A model generated the notes under the pieces. The model saw only the letters and a list, made by a program, of their open reading frames with translations. It was not told the DNA's origin and made no database searches. Both the position numbers and the translations under genes were made by a program. This document shows, piece by piece, positions 17,615 to 26,341 of a stretch of 64,000 nucleotides of DNA (the first letter of the stretch is position 1; each line of letters begins with the position of its first letter). The DNA lies in assembly GCA_937868095.1 (NCBI GenBank), contig CALMLO010000027.1:1-64000 (forward strand), given 5' to 3'. The stretch comes from an uncultured Phycisphaerales bacterium. GTDB lineage: Bacteria; Planctomycetota; Phycisphaerae; Sedimentisphaerales; Anaerohalosphaeraceae.

Positions 17615-17632
17615 GAAAGCCCCAGGGCTTTC
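17615..17632 (+). terminator. Hairpin just after the tRNA
   Basis: GAAAGCC (17615-17621) pairs with GGCTTTC (17626-17632) around CCAG. There is no T-run, so it may be a processing or weak termination signal for the tRNA transcript. Confidence 0.4.
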
Positions 17633-17642
17633 TATCCGGAAA

Positions 17643-17806
17643 AAGAGGTTGGAAAACAATTCTAACTCTTTTGATGACATAGCTTTAGCGAGGTATCAGC
17701 TAATACAATGTAGTCTGGCGCTGGTCGCTTAAGCGTCCGAAATCCCGCAAAGGCGGGGTTGATTATGCTTGAGGTCGACGAAGCGGAGATTTCGGCGGCC
17801 TTTTTT
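17643..17806 (+). ncRNA. Candidate structured RNA or tig leader ending in a terminator
   Basis: The 235 bases between tRNA-Gly and trigger factor fold well by eye. A 12-bp hairpin with one bulged G lies at 17643-17672. A junction follows: GGTCGC (17724-17729) with GCGGCC (17796-17801), inside it CCGAAATC (17738-17745) with GATTTCGG (17789-17796), which encloses CCGC-AAAG-GCGG (about 17746-17757) and a GCTT/AAGC stem (17768-17771 with 17782-17785). The two outer stems share base 17796. The outer stem is followed at once by TTTTTT, 40 bases before the tig start. That is the layout of a riboswitch-type terminator or a small RNA. No known class was recognised. Confidence 0.5.
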
Positions 17807-17846
17807 GTTGTAAGAATATATAAAGCAATAACTTAGGAGCCCTCAA

Positions 17847-19388
17847 ATGGCGGAAGAATCCAAGTCGAATCAGCAAACCGAGACCGAAACGGCGGAGGCC
17901 GTCAAGAATATAGTGAAAGTGGAGGATATAGGTCCCTGCAAGAAAAAGGTAACGGTCGAAGTGCCGGAAGAGAAAATAAAAGCACTTCTGGATGCAAAAT
18001 ATAAAGAACTTCGAAGGGATGCGGCGGTACCCGGTTTTCGCCGCGGCCGAGCTCCGCTTCGGCTGCTCGAGAAGCGGTTTGGGATGGATGTTCGCAATCA
18101 GGTCAAACTCCAATTGCTGGCTGAGTCCGCCGAGGAGGTGCTCAAGGAAAATAAGATTGATGCGCTCGGCGAGCCGAATATTAACCACGAAGAGGTCGAA
18201 CTGCCTGACAGCGGGCCGATGGTTTACAGTTTTGAGATTGAAGTGCGGCCGGAGTTTGAACTGCCGAATCTGGAAGGCATCGAAATCCGAAAGCCCGCCG
18301 TCGAAGTGACCGACCAGCAGGTGGAAGAAGAAATTGAGGCGATGCGGAAACGCGCAGGCCTGTGGGTGCCCAAGGAAGAAGAAGGAGTGGAAGAAGGCGA
18401 CCAGATTGTCGCCGATGTTATTCTCCATATCGAAGGGGTCGAAGAGCACGATAAGCAGGATAATATCGAAATCTTTGTGCGGCAGCCGGGTTTTGTCGCC
18501 GGTGTGCCGGTAGAGGGGCTGGTGGAATTGCTGAAAGGAGCCAAACGCGGCGAGGAACGTTCCATTACCGTTGAGGTGCCTGAGTCTTATTTTGATGAGC
18601 GATTCCGCGGCAGGAAGGTCGATGTGAAGATTGTTGTCAAGGAAGTCAAGAAACTCCAGCCGGCCGAACTGAATGAGGAGTTCTTCAACCGGTTCGGGGT
18701 AAGTACACTCGAAGATTTGAAAAGCCGTGTGCGGGAGTTTCTGGAGGCCGCCATGGAACGGCGGGCCCGCACCGATATGGTTGAACAGGTCTATGCCTAT
18801 CTTCAGGAAACGATCGACTTTGATTTGCCGATGGATGTCGTGGCGGATCAATCCCTGGCGATTCTCCAGCGCCGTTATGTCAATCTGCTGATGCAGGGGA
18901 TGCCGAAAGAAGAGATTGAACAGCAGATGGACCAGTTGCGGGCCAGTTCAGACCAGCAGGCCAAAGAGCAGCTGAAACTGTTCTTTATTATGAGCAAGGT
19001 TGCCGACCAGTTGGGCATCCAGGTGAGTGAAGAAGAAATCAACGGTCACATTGCAGAATTGGCCGCTCGGCAAGGGCGTCGGCCTGAAAAGATGCGCGAG
19101 GAACTCCTGCGGGATGGTTCGCTGGCTCAGTTTGCCATAGAGGTGCGCGAGCAGAAGTGTATCGCCAAAATCCTCGAAAAGGCCAAAATTGTGGATGCAG
19201 AACCGGCGTCTGGTGAGAAAAAACCCAAGTCCCGCAAACAGCAGCCCCAAGAGGCCGCTTCCGAACAGCAAGCCCCTGGCGAATCAGAAGAGAAGACGGA
19301 ATCAAAACCGAAAGCCGCCAGTCGGAAAGAAACAGCGGCCAAACGGAAACAGAAATCCGTTGAAACAAGTGAGAAAGAAGAAGAGTAG
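17847..19388 (+). CDS. tig: Trigger factor, ribosome-associated chaperone
   Basis: A 513-residue protein, longer than the usual 430-450. The N-terminal ribosome-binding domain has the signature GFRRGRAP at 63-70. The FKBP-type prolyl isomerase domain is at about 180-265. The C-terminal chaperone arms follow (about 270-450). The extra length is a Lys/Glu/Ser-rich tail after about residue 455, plus about 20 extra N-terminal residues. AGGAG at 17834-17838 supports the start. It captures nascent chains at the ribosome exit. It heads a protein quality-control set with the two clpP genes. The structured terminator-like leader suggests regulation at the RNA level. Confidence 0.95.
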   Translation: MAEESKSNQQTETETAEAVKNIVKVEDIGPCKKKVTVEVPEEKIKALLDAKYKELRRDAAVPGFRRGRAPLRLLEKRFGMDVRNQVKLQLLAESAEEVLKENKIDALGEPNINHEEVELPDSGPMVYSFEIEVRPEFELPNLEGIEIRKPAVEVTDQQVEEEIEAMRKRAGLWVPKEEEGVEEGDQIVADVILHIEGVEEHDKQDNIEIFVRQPGFVAGVPVEGLVELLKGAKRGEERSITVEVPESYFDERFRGRKVDVKIVVKEVKKLQPAELNEEFFNRFGVSTLEDLKSRVREFLEAAMERRARTDMVEQVYAYLQETIDFDLPMDVVADQSLAILQRRYVNLLMQGMPKEEIEQQMDQLRASSDQQAKEQLKLFFIMSKVADQLGIQVSEEEINGHIAELAARQGRRPEKMREELLRDGSLAQFAIEVREQKCIAKILEKAKIVDAEPASGEKKPKSRKQQPQEAASEQQAPGESEEKTESKPKAASRKETAAKRKQKSVETSEKEEE

Positions 19389-19504
19389 AAGAGATTGCCG
19401 GCCGTTTTCTTCCCATAAGTCGGCGGATGGTTGGCGGCCGGCCTACAGGATGTTTGTGCGATAGAAAACCGACAACCTTCAGAAAAAAGAACAGGAAGGC
19501 AGCC

Positions 19505-20155
19505 ATGCTGGATTCGTTTCAAGATTCAGAGTTCAAGCGGCCTCTTCGCATCGAGCCGCGCCTCCAGATGCAGAACTATCAGCGCACACGGGAAATGACG
19601 CTGGATGATTTGCTGCTCGAAAACCGAATCGTCTTTATGATCGGCGAAATTTCCTACCGTGTGGCGACGGAAGTGATTATGAAACTGCTGTATCTGGACA
19701 ACCTGAAGCGCGGCGTGGAAATCAGTCTGTACATCAACTCGCCGGGCGGAAGTGTGGACGATACCATGGCGATTTATGATACGATGCGTTTTATCGGCTC
19801 GCCGGTAGCGACCTACTGCATCGGCCGGGCTCAGTCCGGTGCAGCCGTCATTCTGGCCGCCGGCACCAAAGGAAGACGGCATGCCCTCCCCCACGCCAAA
19901 GTGATGCTTCATCAGCCCTGGGGCGGCGTTACCGGACAGGCCGCCGATATTAAAATTCAGGCCGAAGAGATTCTCAAGGCCAAGAAAATGATTAATGAAA
20001 TCCTGGCTTTTCATACCGGTCAGCCCGAGGAAAAAATCGCTCAGGAGACCGAACGCGATAAATATATGACAGCCCAGGAGGCCAAAGAGTACGGACTGAT
20101 TGATGAGGTGCTGGAATCGTCCGGCCCGGAGAAAAAGCAGAAACCAGCCGGCTGA
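19505..20155 (+). CDS. clpP: ATP-dependent Clp protease proteolytic subunit, paralog 1
   Basis: A 216-residue ClpP-fold serine protease. The catalytic triad reads Ser111 (GRAQSGAAV), His136 (VMLHQPWGG) and Asp185 (TERDKY). The residues around Ser differ from the common GQAASMGA, including loss of the Met after Ser. INSPGGSV (77-84) is the oxyanion-region signature. It should form a 14-subunit barrel fed by ClpX, ClpA or ClpC. ATG 19505 follows AGGAAGG; the longer in-frame start at 19427 adds a non-conserved head. It lies 116 bases after tig and is followed closely by clpP paralog 2; clpX is not next door. Confidence 0.92.
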   Translation: MLDSFQDSEFKRPLRIEPRLQMQNYQRTREMTLDDLLLENRIVFMIGEISYRVATEVIMKLLYLDNLKRGVEISLYINSPGGSVDDTMAIYDTMRFIGSPVATYCIGRAQSGAAVILAAGTKGRRHALPHAKVMLHQPWGGVTGQAADIKIQAEEILKAKKMINEILAFHTGQPEEKIAQETERDKYMTAQEAKEYGLIDEVLESSGPEKKQKPAG

Positions 20156-20183
20156 ATCTTTGAAATTCAACAGCGAGGAACCT

Positions 20184-20831
20184 ATGCGGAAAAATCAGAA
20201 TCTTGTACCGATTGTGATTGAGAAAACCGGCCGAGGGGAACGGGCCTATGATATCTTTTCCCGCCTTCTGAAGGACCGGATTATTTTCCTGGGCGGTGAG
20301 ATTGAGGATGAAATTGCCAACTTGATTATTGCTCAGATGCTGTTTCTGAGCAATGAGGACAGTGAGGCGGATATTCACTTCTATATCAATTCGCCGGGCG
20401 GAGTGATTACGGCCGGCCTGGCGGTTTATGATACGATGCAGTTTTTGCGCTGTCCGGTGGCTACCTATTGCGTGGGGCAGGCGGCCAGCATGGGGGCGGT
20501 GCTGTTTGCCGGCGGCGCACGAGGCAAACGTTTTATTCTCCCGAACAGCCGGGTCCTGCTTCATCAGCCCCTGATTTCCGGCGTGATGACAGGGGCGGCC
20601 ACAGACATTGAGATTGAGACCAAGGAAATCCTTCGGCTGCGAAACCGGATTTACACAATTCTGTCGGAGCATACGGGGAAGTCCCCCGAACAAATTGAAA
20701 AGGATTGCGACCGCAATTTATGGCTCGAAGCCGACGAGGCCGTCGCTTACGGCCTGGCGGACCGGATTCTGCAAAAGGCGCCGGCTCCGCTGCGAAAGGA
20801 AAGAGCCGAATCAGACAAGGCGGAAGGATAG
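20184..20831 (+). CDS. clpP: ATP-dependent Clp protease proteolytic subunit, paralog 2
   Basis: A 215-residue ClpP with the classical active-site surroundings: Ser102 (GQAASMGAV), His127 (VLLHQPLIS) and Asp176 (DCDRN). INSPGG is at 68-73. GAGG at 20175-20178 supports ATG 20184; the frame is open further upstream but overlaps paralog 1. It is spaced 28 bases from paralog 1, so the two are surely co-transcribed and may form mixed rings, as ClpP1P2 do in other bacteria. The C-terminus has an extra charged tail ([11 protein letters not shown]). The AAA+ partner gene must be elsewhere. Confidence 0.93.
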   Translation: MRKNQNLVPIVIEKTGRGERAYDIFSRLLKDRIIFLGGEIEDEIANLIIAQMLFLSNEDSEADIHFYINSPGGVITAGLAVYDTMQFLRCPVATYCVGQAASMGAVLFAGGARGKRFILPNSRVLLHQPLISGVMTGAATDIEIETKEILRLRNRIYTILSEHTGKSPEQIEKDCDRNLWLEADEAVAYGLADRILQKAPAPLRKERAESDKAEG

Positions 20832-20867
20832 TCAACGGCTGATATTTTGATTGGGAAGGGAGGCCGG

Positions 20868-21488
20868 ATGAGTCAGAGACAGCGGAACGGTTGGAGGCAG
20901 ATGCTTGGGGTTGTCCTGCTGGTTTGGCTGGCCGGATGCGGAAGGTCCATTTCAGAAAGTTCCCTCTGGGAGCAGGTGCGGGACCTTCAGGCCGCCAAAA
21001 ATCAGCTCGAAACAAAGACCGAACGGCTGGAAGAGGAAAACCGGCAGCTGCTCGAGCAGTGCAGTGCCCTCGCTTTTCTGGATCGCGAAGTTCGGCTTTC
21101 GGCGCTGGATCGCCTGATGGAGATTCGGATTGCCAGAGGGACAGCGCTGACGGATGAAAATCGCGACGGCAAGCCGGAAACGCTGAGGGTGCATCTGGAG
21201 CCGGTGGACCAGGCGGGCGATGTTGTCAAAGCCCCGGGGGAGGTGAAGGTTTCTCTGTGGCATCTGAATCCTGCCGCCGGCGACTATCTGGTCGGCGAAT
21301 GGACGGTCAGCCCGGAAGAGCTCAAAACCAAATGGGGGCGTTCGTTGATGGGGACATATTATCGGCTGATGTGGGATGCTGCCGCACTTCTGCCCGAAAA
21401 GCCCGACGACCTGACCGTCAAGGTGAAGTTCACCGATTATCTGACCGGCAAAGTGCTGAAGGCCCAAAGCCCTCTGCAAGTCCGCTGA
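20868..21488 (+). CDS. Predicted lipoprotein with coiled coil, function unknown
   Basis: A 206-residue exported protein. A basic start and hydrophobic stretch end in the lipobox VWLAGCG, so Cys26 is the expected lipidated residue. Residues about 35-65 form a coiled coil (LWEQVRDLQAAKNQLETKTE region), followed by a compact beta-rich domain (about 85-206). GGGAGG at 20858-20863 supports ATG 20868. It follows clpP paralog 2 by 36 bases and may share its transcript, but no functional tie is evident. I do not recognise the family. Confidence 0.7.
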   Translation: MSQRQRNGWRQMLGVVLLVWLAGCGRSISESSLWEQVRDLQAAKNQLETKTERLEEENRQLLEQCSALAFLDREVRLSALDRLMEIRIARGTALTDENRDGKPETLRVHLEPVDQAGDVVKAPGEVKVSLWHLNPAAGDYLVGEWTVSPEELKTKWGRSLMGTYYRLMWDAAALLPEKPDDLTVKVKFTDYLTGKVLKAQSPLQVR

Positions 21489-21560
21489 GCGTCCGGCCGG
21501 GCGGCAGACAGGAACCGAATCTGTCTTGAAAATCCTGCCGGCAGCGGTAAGATATTGCCC

Positions 21561-22523
21561 ATGCAAAAGTTCCGAAATACCATTCTGTGCGGGGATTGTA
21601 TTGAAATCCTGCGGCAGGCGCCGGCGGCTTTTGCCGACTTGATTTTTGCCGACCCGCCTTTCAATATCGGCTACCAGTACGACCGCTATCGCGACAAGGT
21701 GGAGAAAAACAACTATATCGCCTGGACGCGGGACTGGATGAGTGCGTGTTTGGATGTGCTCAAGCCCGACGGCTCGTTTTATATCGCTATCGGCGATGAC
21801 TATGCTGCTCATGTACGAATCATCGGCGATGAACTGGGCCTGACCCTGCGCAACTGGATTATCTGGCACTATACCTTCGGCCAGCAGACTCGCAGCAAAT
21901 TCGCCCGTGCCCACACCCACATTTTTTATTTTGTGAAAAATCCAAAGCAATTTACTTTTCATGACTGGGCTGTGCGGGTGCCTTCCGAACGTCAACTGGT
22001 TTACAACGACAAGCGTGCGCAATCCTGCGGCAAAATGCCCGATGATGTCTGGAACACGTATGCGAGGGTCTGCGGTACATTTAAGGAACGTCAGGGCTGG
22101 CATCCCTGCCAGATGCCGGAGCTGCTGCTGGCCAGGATTATTGCCGCCAGTTCCAATCCGGGCGATGTCGTGCTGGACCCGTTTATCGGTTCAGGAACCA
22201 CCGCGGCAGCAGCCCTTCAGATGGGACGGAACTACTGCGGGATTGATATATCCGAACAGTACGTTGAAAACACCCGAAAACGTCTCGACGAACTGAAGAA
22301 GCAGCCAAAAACGCCGCAGGGATTGTCCATGCACGAATTGCTGGAATTAAAACGGCTTCTTTTCGAAATCAGCCGACCGCTGGAGGACTATAAGACCTGC
22401 GAAAAACTGGCGGAGATTTTGTGCCGTCAATTTGCAATCCGAATGAACAGCGACAAACCGTATGACCGGGAAACGATTCTCCCCTTGCTCCAGGATTTGA
22501 ATCCATGGCGGGGCCGAAAGTGA
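21561..22523 (+). CDS. Orphan DNA methyltransferase, beta-class N4/N6 amino type
   Basis: A 320-residue S-adenosylmethionine-dependent methyltransferase. The catalytic motif IV DPPFNIGY (31-38) comes before the SAM-binding motif I DPFIGSGTT (206-214), the beta-class order. The region between holds the target-recognition part, and about 70 further C-terminal residues follow motif I. No restriction endonuclease gene is adjacent, so it is probably a solitary methylase. Whether it makes N6-methyladenine or N4-methylcytosine cannot be told. ATG 21561 is preferred to TTG 21555; the ribosome site is weak. The end overlaps lnt by 19 bases. Confidence 0.85.
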   Translation: MQKFRNTILCGDCIEILRQAPAAFADLIFADPPFNIGYQYDRYRDKVEKNNYIAWTRDWMSACLDVLKPDGSFYIAIGDDYAAHVRIIGDELGLTLRNWIIWHYTFGQQTRSKFARAHTHIFYFVKNPKQFTFHDWAVRVPSERQLVYNDKRAQSCGKMPDDVWNTYARVCGTFKERQGWHPCQMPELLLARIIAASSNPGDVVLDPFIGSGTTAAAALQMGRNYCGIDISEQYVENTRKRLDELKKQPKTPQGLSMHELLELKRLLFEISRPLEDYKTCEKLAEILCRQFAIRMNSDKPYDRETILPLLQDLNPWRGRK

Positions 22524-24166
22524 AATCTTTTTTTTGGCTGGGGGTTTCTTTTGCGGCATCGGCTGTGCTGCTGACGATTTGCCAGGCGCCGTATGATTGT
22601 TCATGGGCGGCTTGGATTGCCTGGGTTCCCTTTATGCTGGCCTGCCGTCCGCACGCCCCGTCCAAAATCCTGCTGCCGGCTGTCTACCTCGTCTGGCTGA
22701 TTTATTGGCTGGCGAACCTTTACTGGCTCATCGGCGTGACGGTGCCGGGGTATGCTGCCTTTTGTCTGGTGCAGGCCTGTTATGGGCCTGTCCTGGCGAT
22801 TGCGGTGCGGTTTGTGCGGAAACGGGACTGGCCGCTTACTCTGTTGGCTCCTCTGATTTTTGTCGGCGCTGAGGCCTGGCAGGGCGTGCTTTTTACAGGA
22901 TTTGGCTGGTATTTTCTGGCTCATAGTCAGTACCGAAATTTGGCGATGATTCAGATTTGTGAATTGTTCGGCCAACTGGGGGTGTCTGTTTTGATTGCTC
23001 TGGTAAACGGGCTGATGGCTGATTTGCTGCTCGATATTGGCCAGCGCCGGCTGAAAAGATGGAGCAATCTTTTTAAACCGGCTGCTGTTGGATTGCTGAT
23101 TGGTTTGAGCTGGTTGTATGGAAAAACTCGACTGGATGAATCAGGACGGTTCCTGTCGGACGGGCCGCTGCTCGGCGTTGTCCAAACCAACGTGCCCTCT
23201 CATGTGAAGGAAATCAGCGAAAACGGCCCTGCCATTCTGGAGTCTCTTTTTGAACTGAGTACACCCTGTTTCGAGGCAGGAGCATGGATGACAATCTGGC
23301 CGGAAACCATGGTTCTGGCGACACTAAACCCGGATTATCTTTTTTATCTGCCGCCGGATAGTATAGCCGGAGAATTTGACAGACAAATCCGCCGGTTTGC
23401 CAAAGACCGCGGCTATCTGCTTGTGGGAGCTCACTCTGCCCGCGTCATTTTTTCCGGCGGAGAGCCGGTCGTGGCCGACCAATACAATAGTGCTTTTTTG
23501 TATGAGCCGACGGGACAGCAAAGTTCCATCCGCTATGACAAGATTCATTTAGTCCCGTTCGGCGAATATATCCCGTTCCGGGATACGCTGCCCTGGCTGT
23601 ATGAAATGATTCGCCGGCTCAGCCCTTATGATTATGATTATAACCTTACACCGGGTCGGCGATATACGCGATTCCATATTGAAAAAGAAGGAAAAAGATA
23701 TGGGTTTGGCGTGTTAATTTGCTATGAAGATACAGACCCGACCTTGTGCAGAAAGATGGTTCTCGATAAAAAAGAGGGGACAAAGGCCGATTTTCTGGTG
23801 AATATTAGTAATGACGGCTGGTATGTTCGATATAAAGATGGGAAAATAAGGCCGACAGTGGAACTGGCCCAGCGGATGGCAATCACTGTTTTTCGCTGTG
23901 TGGAAAATAGGGTGTCTGTGGTTCGAAGTGTCAATACCGGCATCAGTTGTGTGATTGATTCCCTTGGCTGTATCCACGATAATTATCTGGAAGGCAGTCT
24001 GCCGCGGCCGGCGATCGAGCGCAAAGGACCCGATGCGGAAGGGTGGTTTGTGGATAGCATTGTACTGGATTCACGGGTAACATTTTTTACCAGGTATGGA
24101 CGCTGGCTGGATGTCCTTTTGGGGATAAGTCTTGTCGTGATTCTTGCCTTTGCCGGCATCGAGTAG
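22505..24166 (+). CDS. lnt: Apolipoprotein N-acyltransferase
   Basis: A 553-residue inner-membrane enzyme that adds the third acyl chain to lipoproteins. Six or so membrane segments occupy about residues 8-205, with another at about 535-550. The periplasmic nitrilase-like domain has the expected triad: Glu267 (WPET), Lys346 (DKIHLVPFGEY) and Cys406 (ICYED). Length fits the family. It starts inside the methyltransferase gene and precedes a lipoprotein gene by 29 bases. The window carries several lipoproteins that would be its substrates (20868, 24196, 31202). Confidence 0.95.
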   Translation: MAGPKVKSFFWLGVSFAASAVLLTICQAPYDCSWAAWIAWVPFMLACRPHAPSKILLPAVYLVWLIYWLANLYWLIGVTVPGYAAFCLVQACYGPVLAIAVRFVRKRDWPLTLLAPLIFVGAEAWQGVLFTGFGWYFLAHSQYRNLAMIQICELFGQLGVSVLIALVNGLMADLLLDIGQRRLKRWSNLFKPAAVGLLIGLSWLYGKTRLDESGRFLSDGPLLGVVQTNVPSHVKEISENGPAILESLFELSTPCFEAGAWMTIWPETMVLATLNPDYLFYLPPDSIAGEFDRQIRRFAKDRGYLLVGAHSARVIFSGGEPVVADQYNSAFLYEPTGQQSSIRYDKIHLVPFGEYIPFRDTLPWLYEMIRRLSPYDYDYNLTPGRRYTRFHIEKEGKRYGFGVLICYEDTDPTLCRKMVLDKKEGTKADFLVNISNDGWYVRYKDGKIRPTVELAQRMAITVFRCVENRVSVVRSVNTGISCVIDSLGCIHDNYLEGSLPRPAIERKGPDAEGWFVDSIVLDSRVTFFTRYGRWLDVLLGISLVVILAFAGIE

Positions 24167-24195
24167 CTGCTGGGGAAAAAGAAGAGGAATCCTCT

Positions 24196-25182
24196 ATGAA
24201 GATATGGTTTAGCAAGATTGGGCTGATGGTGTTTGCTCTTGTCTGCGGATGTAATGTGGCGAAGATGCCGGCTCAGCAGAATAATGCCGAAGCGGCACTT
24301 GAAACGATTCAATCGTTAACTCCGCAGGCGTTGGCCGTCATTAAAAGCGGGCTGGACAATTCCAATTCCTATGTGCGCACAGCGGCCATCGAGGTGGCGG
24401 CCCAGACCCATCAGGAAATGTTCCTCCCCCGAATTATGCAGCTGGCCGACGACCCCAAGGTGACGGTGCGGTTTGCGGCACTGGTGGCGATGGGGGATAT
24501 GCAGTGCACCTCGTGCAGGCCGACACTCCTGAAAAAACTGGAGGATAAGAATCCGAATGTTCGGATTGCTGCGGCCTATGGGCTGGCGAAAACCGGGGCT
24601 ATGGAGTATCACGAGCATATCCGCAAAGCCCTTCGGGACAGCGACCCGACGGTGGCGGCCAATGCCGCCTTGCTGATTGGCAAACTCGGACAGCGAGAGG
24701 ACTTACCGCTTCTTCAGGAATTGATGCTCAGCGACAGAACAACCGAAAAAGTCCTCTTTCAGACCGTCGAATCAATGGCCCGGCTTGGGGATGCGAGGGT
24801 ATATCGGGATAAGATTTGGCCTTTGCTTATCAGCAAATATCACGATGACCGGGTGTGGGGTATTCGCTGTATGGGAGCCCTAAAAACACCGGAAGCCCAG
24901 ATGGCTGTTCAGACCATGCTTGAAGATGATGTGCTGGAGGTTCGGCTGGCCGCGGCAGAGCAGCTGGCGGTCTTTGGAGACCGCTCCGGCGTGCGGCTGG
25001 TTCGAGACTATTTTCAGCAGAGACCAAATCTGGATGAGACAACAGTTGCCAATCAAATAGCAGTAGCTGCCATCGGAACCCTGAAAGACCCTTCGTTGAA
25101 TGTTTATCTGCCCCGGGCACTGGCCAGCAAGTCGCCTCTAATCCGCCTGCTGGCCGCCAAGTCCGTCCTGGTTCAGCAGTAA
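24196..25182 (+). CDS. HEAT-repeat lipoprotein
   Basis: A 328-residue exported protein with lipobox LVCGC near residue 19. From about residue 45 to the end it is built of repeated 30-35-residue helical pairs of HEAT type (VRTAAIEVAAQ, VRFAALVAMGD, VRIAAAYGLAK, VAANAALLIGK, VRLAAAEQLAV). Such solenoids bind proteins. A scaffold role in the envelope is plausible. It follows lnt by 29 bases, so it is probably in the same operon. The specific function is unknown. Confidence 0.78.
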   Translation: MKIWFSKIGLMVFALVCGCNVAKMPAQQNNAEAALETIQSLTPQALAVIKSGLDNSNSYVRTAAIEVAAQTHQEMFLPRIMQLADDPKVTVRFAALVAMGDMQCTSCRPTLLKKLEDKNPNVRIAAAYGLAKTGAMEYHEHIRKALRDSDPTVAANAALLIGKLGQREDLPLLQELMLSDRTTEKVLFQTVESMARLGDARVYRDKIWPLLISKYHDDRVWGIRCMGALKTPEAQMAVQTMLEDDVLEVRLAAAEQLAVFGDRSGVRLVRDYFQQRPNLDETTVANQIAVAAIGTLKDPSLNVYLPRALASKSPLIRLLAAKSVLVQQ

Positions 25183-25352
25183 ACGAAGATAACTATTGAA
25201 AAACAAATGGGTTATCGGCAGAATTGAAAAAAACAGTTCAGGACAAGGATTGACCTGGATTTTTTCCGGCCCTGCTGCCGGAAGCAATTACCCCTGCTGA
25301 AAGGAACACAACCTTTGACAGAATAATATTTTAGCCCCCTGTTAAAATTATC

Positions 25353-25381
25353 TTGACCACTGAAGAATAGCGTCTTAAAAT
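25353..25381 (+). promoter_or_regulatory. Promoter of the mre operon
   Basis: TTGACC (25353-25358) and TAAAAT (25376-25381) are exactly 17 bases apart, about 90 bases before the first gene. A second TTGACA at 25315-25320 has no -10 box at the right distance. The 286-base gap 25183-25468 shows no gene. Confidence 0.75.
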
Positions 25382-25468
25382 CCCGATATTTATGGATAGT
25401 TTCGATAGTTGGGTGCTGGAAAATGCCGCCCTGCGGCAGAAAAATCGGTCAGGATAACGGAGGTTACA

Positions 25469-26326
25469 TTGAGCCCATTAACGAAAATTTTAGTCATTTT
25501 ATTATCCTTATTCGCCATCTTTCTGTGCGGAGCCATGATGTCCTTTGTTGTGAACACGAACAACTACAAGGCCATGTATGAGCATCAGAAAAACCTTTAT
25601 GCAGCTGCCCAGGCGGATGCGTCCAACCTCAACCGTCTGTATGATGAACTCCAGAAGAAGATGAAACTTCAGGAAGAGCAGCTGCAGGAGAAAATCGCCG
25701 CCCTTCAGACACAGAATACCAAACTGCTGGCCGATTTGCAGAATGTCGAGCGTCAAAGCCAGGAATATCAGGCACGGGCAGACAGCTGGAAGGGGGTTTT
25801 AACGGGGTTTGAGCAGAGCATCCGCAGTCTTCAGGAATCCCTGCGTCTGACCCAGACCCAGCTGGATGAGGCCCGGGCCCAGAACATCAAGGATGCCCGC
25901 GAACTCAACCAGATTACCTCCCAACTGTACGAGAAGATTGTCCAGCTGGAAGCCCTGGAGGCCGATCGCCGCCGGCTGCTTGAACAGAAGAAGGAACTGG
26001 AAGCCAAAGTGAGCGGCGGTTTACTGGATGTGCCGACTTCGCCTGCTGTAGTTACGCCGGTACCCGGTCCTGCTCGTCCGGCGGCAGCGGTGGTTGTCGG
26101 AGCCGATATTCACGGACTGGTTTCTGAGGTGAGTTCAAATATGGTAACGCTCACAGTAGGCAGCGCGGACGGGGTGGAAAAGAATATGCGGTTTCACATT
26201 ACCCGGGGTGATCAGTTTTTGTGTGATGTGGTGATCACCCACGTGGATGTCAACCAGTCCGCCGGCGTGCTCGAACTGGTTCAGCAAATGCCGCGAGTGG
26301 GCGATACGGCGAGCACGAAACTTTAA
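25469..26326 (+). CDS. Membrane-anchored coiled-coil protein with MreC-like C-terminal domain
   Basis: A 285-residue protein starting at TTG 25469, set by GGAGG at 25459-25463. One membrane segment (about 5-28) is followed by a long coiled coil (about 35-195), a Pro/Val-rich linker, then a small beta domain (about 215-285; GLVSEVSSNMVTLTVGSADG, GMRF-like NMRFHITRGD). TM, coiled coil and beta barrel in that order is also how MreC is built, and the gene is first in the mre operon. It may be an MreC-like partner of the elongasome. No family name was recognised. Confidence 0.7.
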   Translation: MSPLTKILVILLSLFAIFLCGAMMSFVVNTNNYKAMYEHQKNLYAAAQADASNLNRLYDELQKKMKLQEEQLQEKIAALQTQNTKLLADLQNVERQSQEYQARADSWKGVLTGFEQSIRSLQESLRLTQTQLDEARAQNIKDARELNQITSQLYEKIVQLEALEADRRRLLEQKKELEAKVSGGLLDVPTSPAVVTPVPGPARPAAAVVVGADIHGLVSEVSSNMVTLTVGSADGVEKNMRFHITRGDQFLCDVVITHVDVNQSAGVLELVQQMPRVGDTASTKL

Positions 26327-26341
26327 AGCGGATGATGGGCT

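Noticed and set aside
17672-17710. Promoter TTGATG ... TACAAT before tig
   Set aside because: The spacing is 27 bases, too long for a sigma-70 type promoter.
25315-25348. Promoter TTGACA ... TAAAAT before the mre operon
   Set aside because: Spacing of 22 bases; the pair at 25353-25381 with 17 bases is better.
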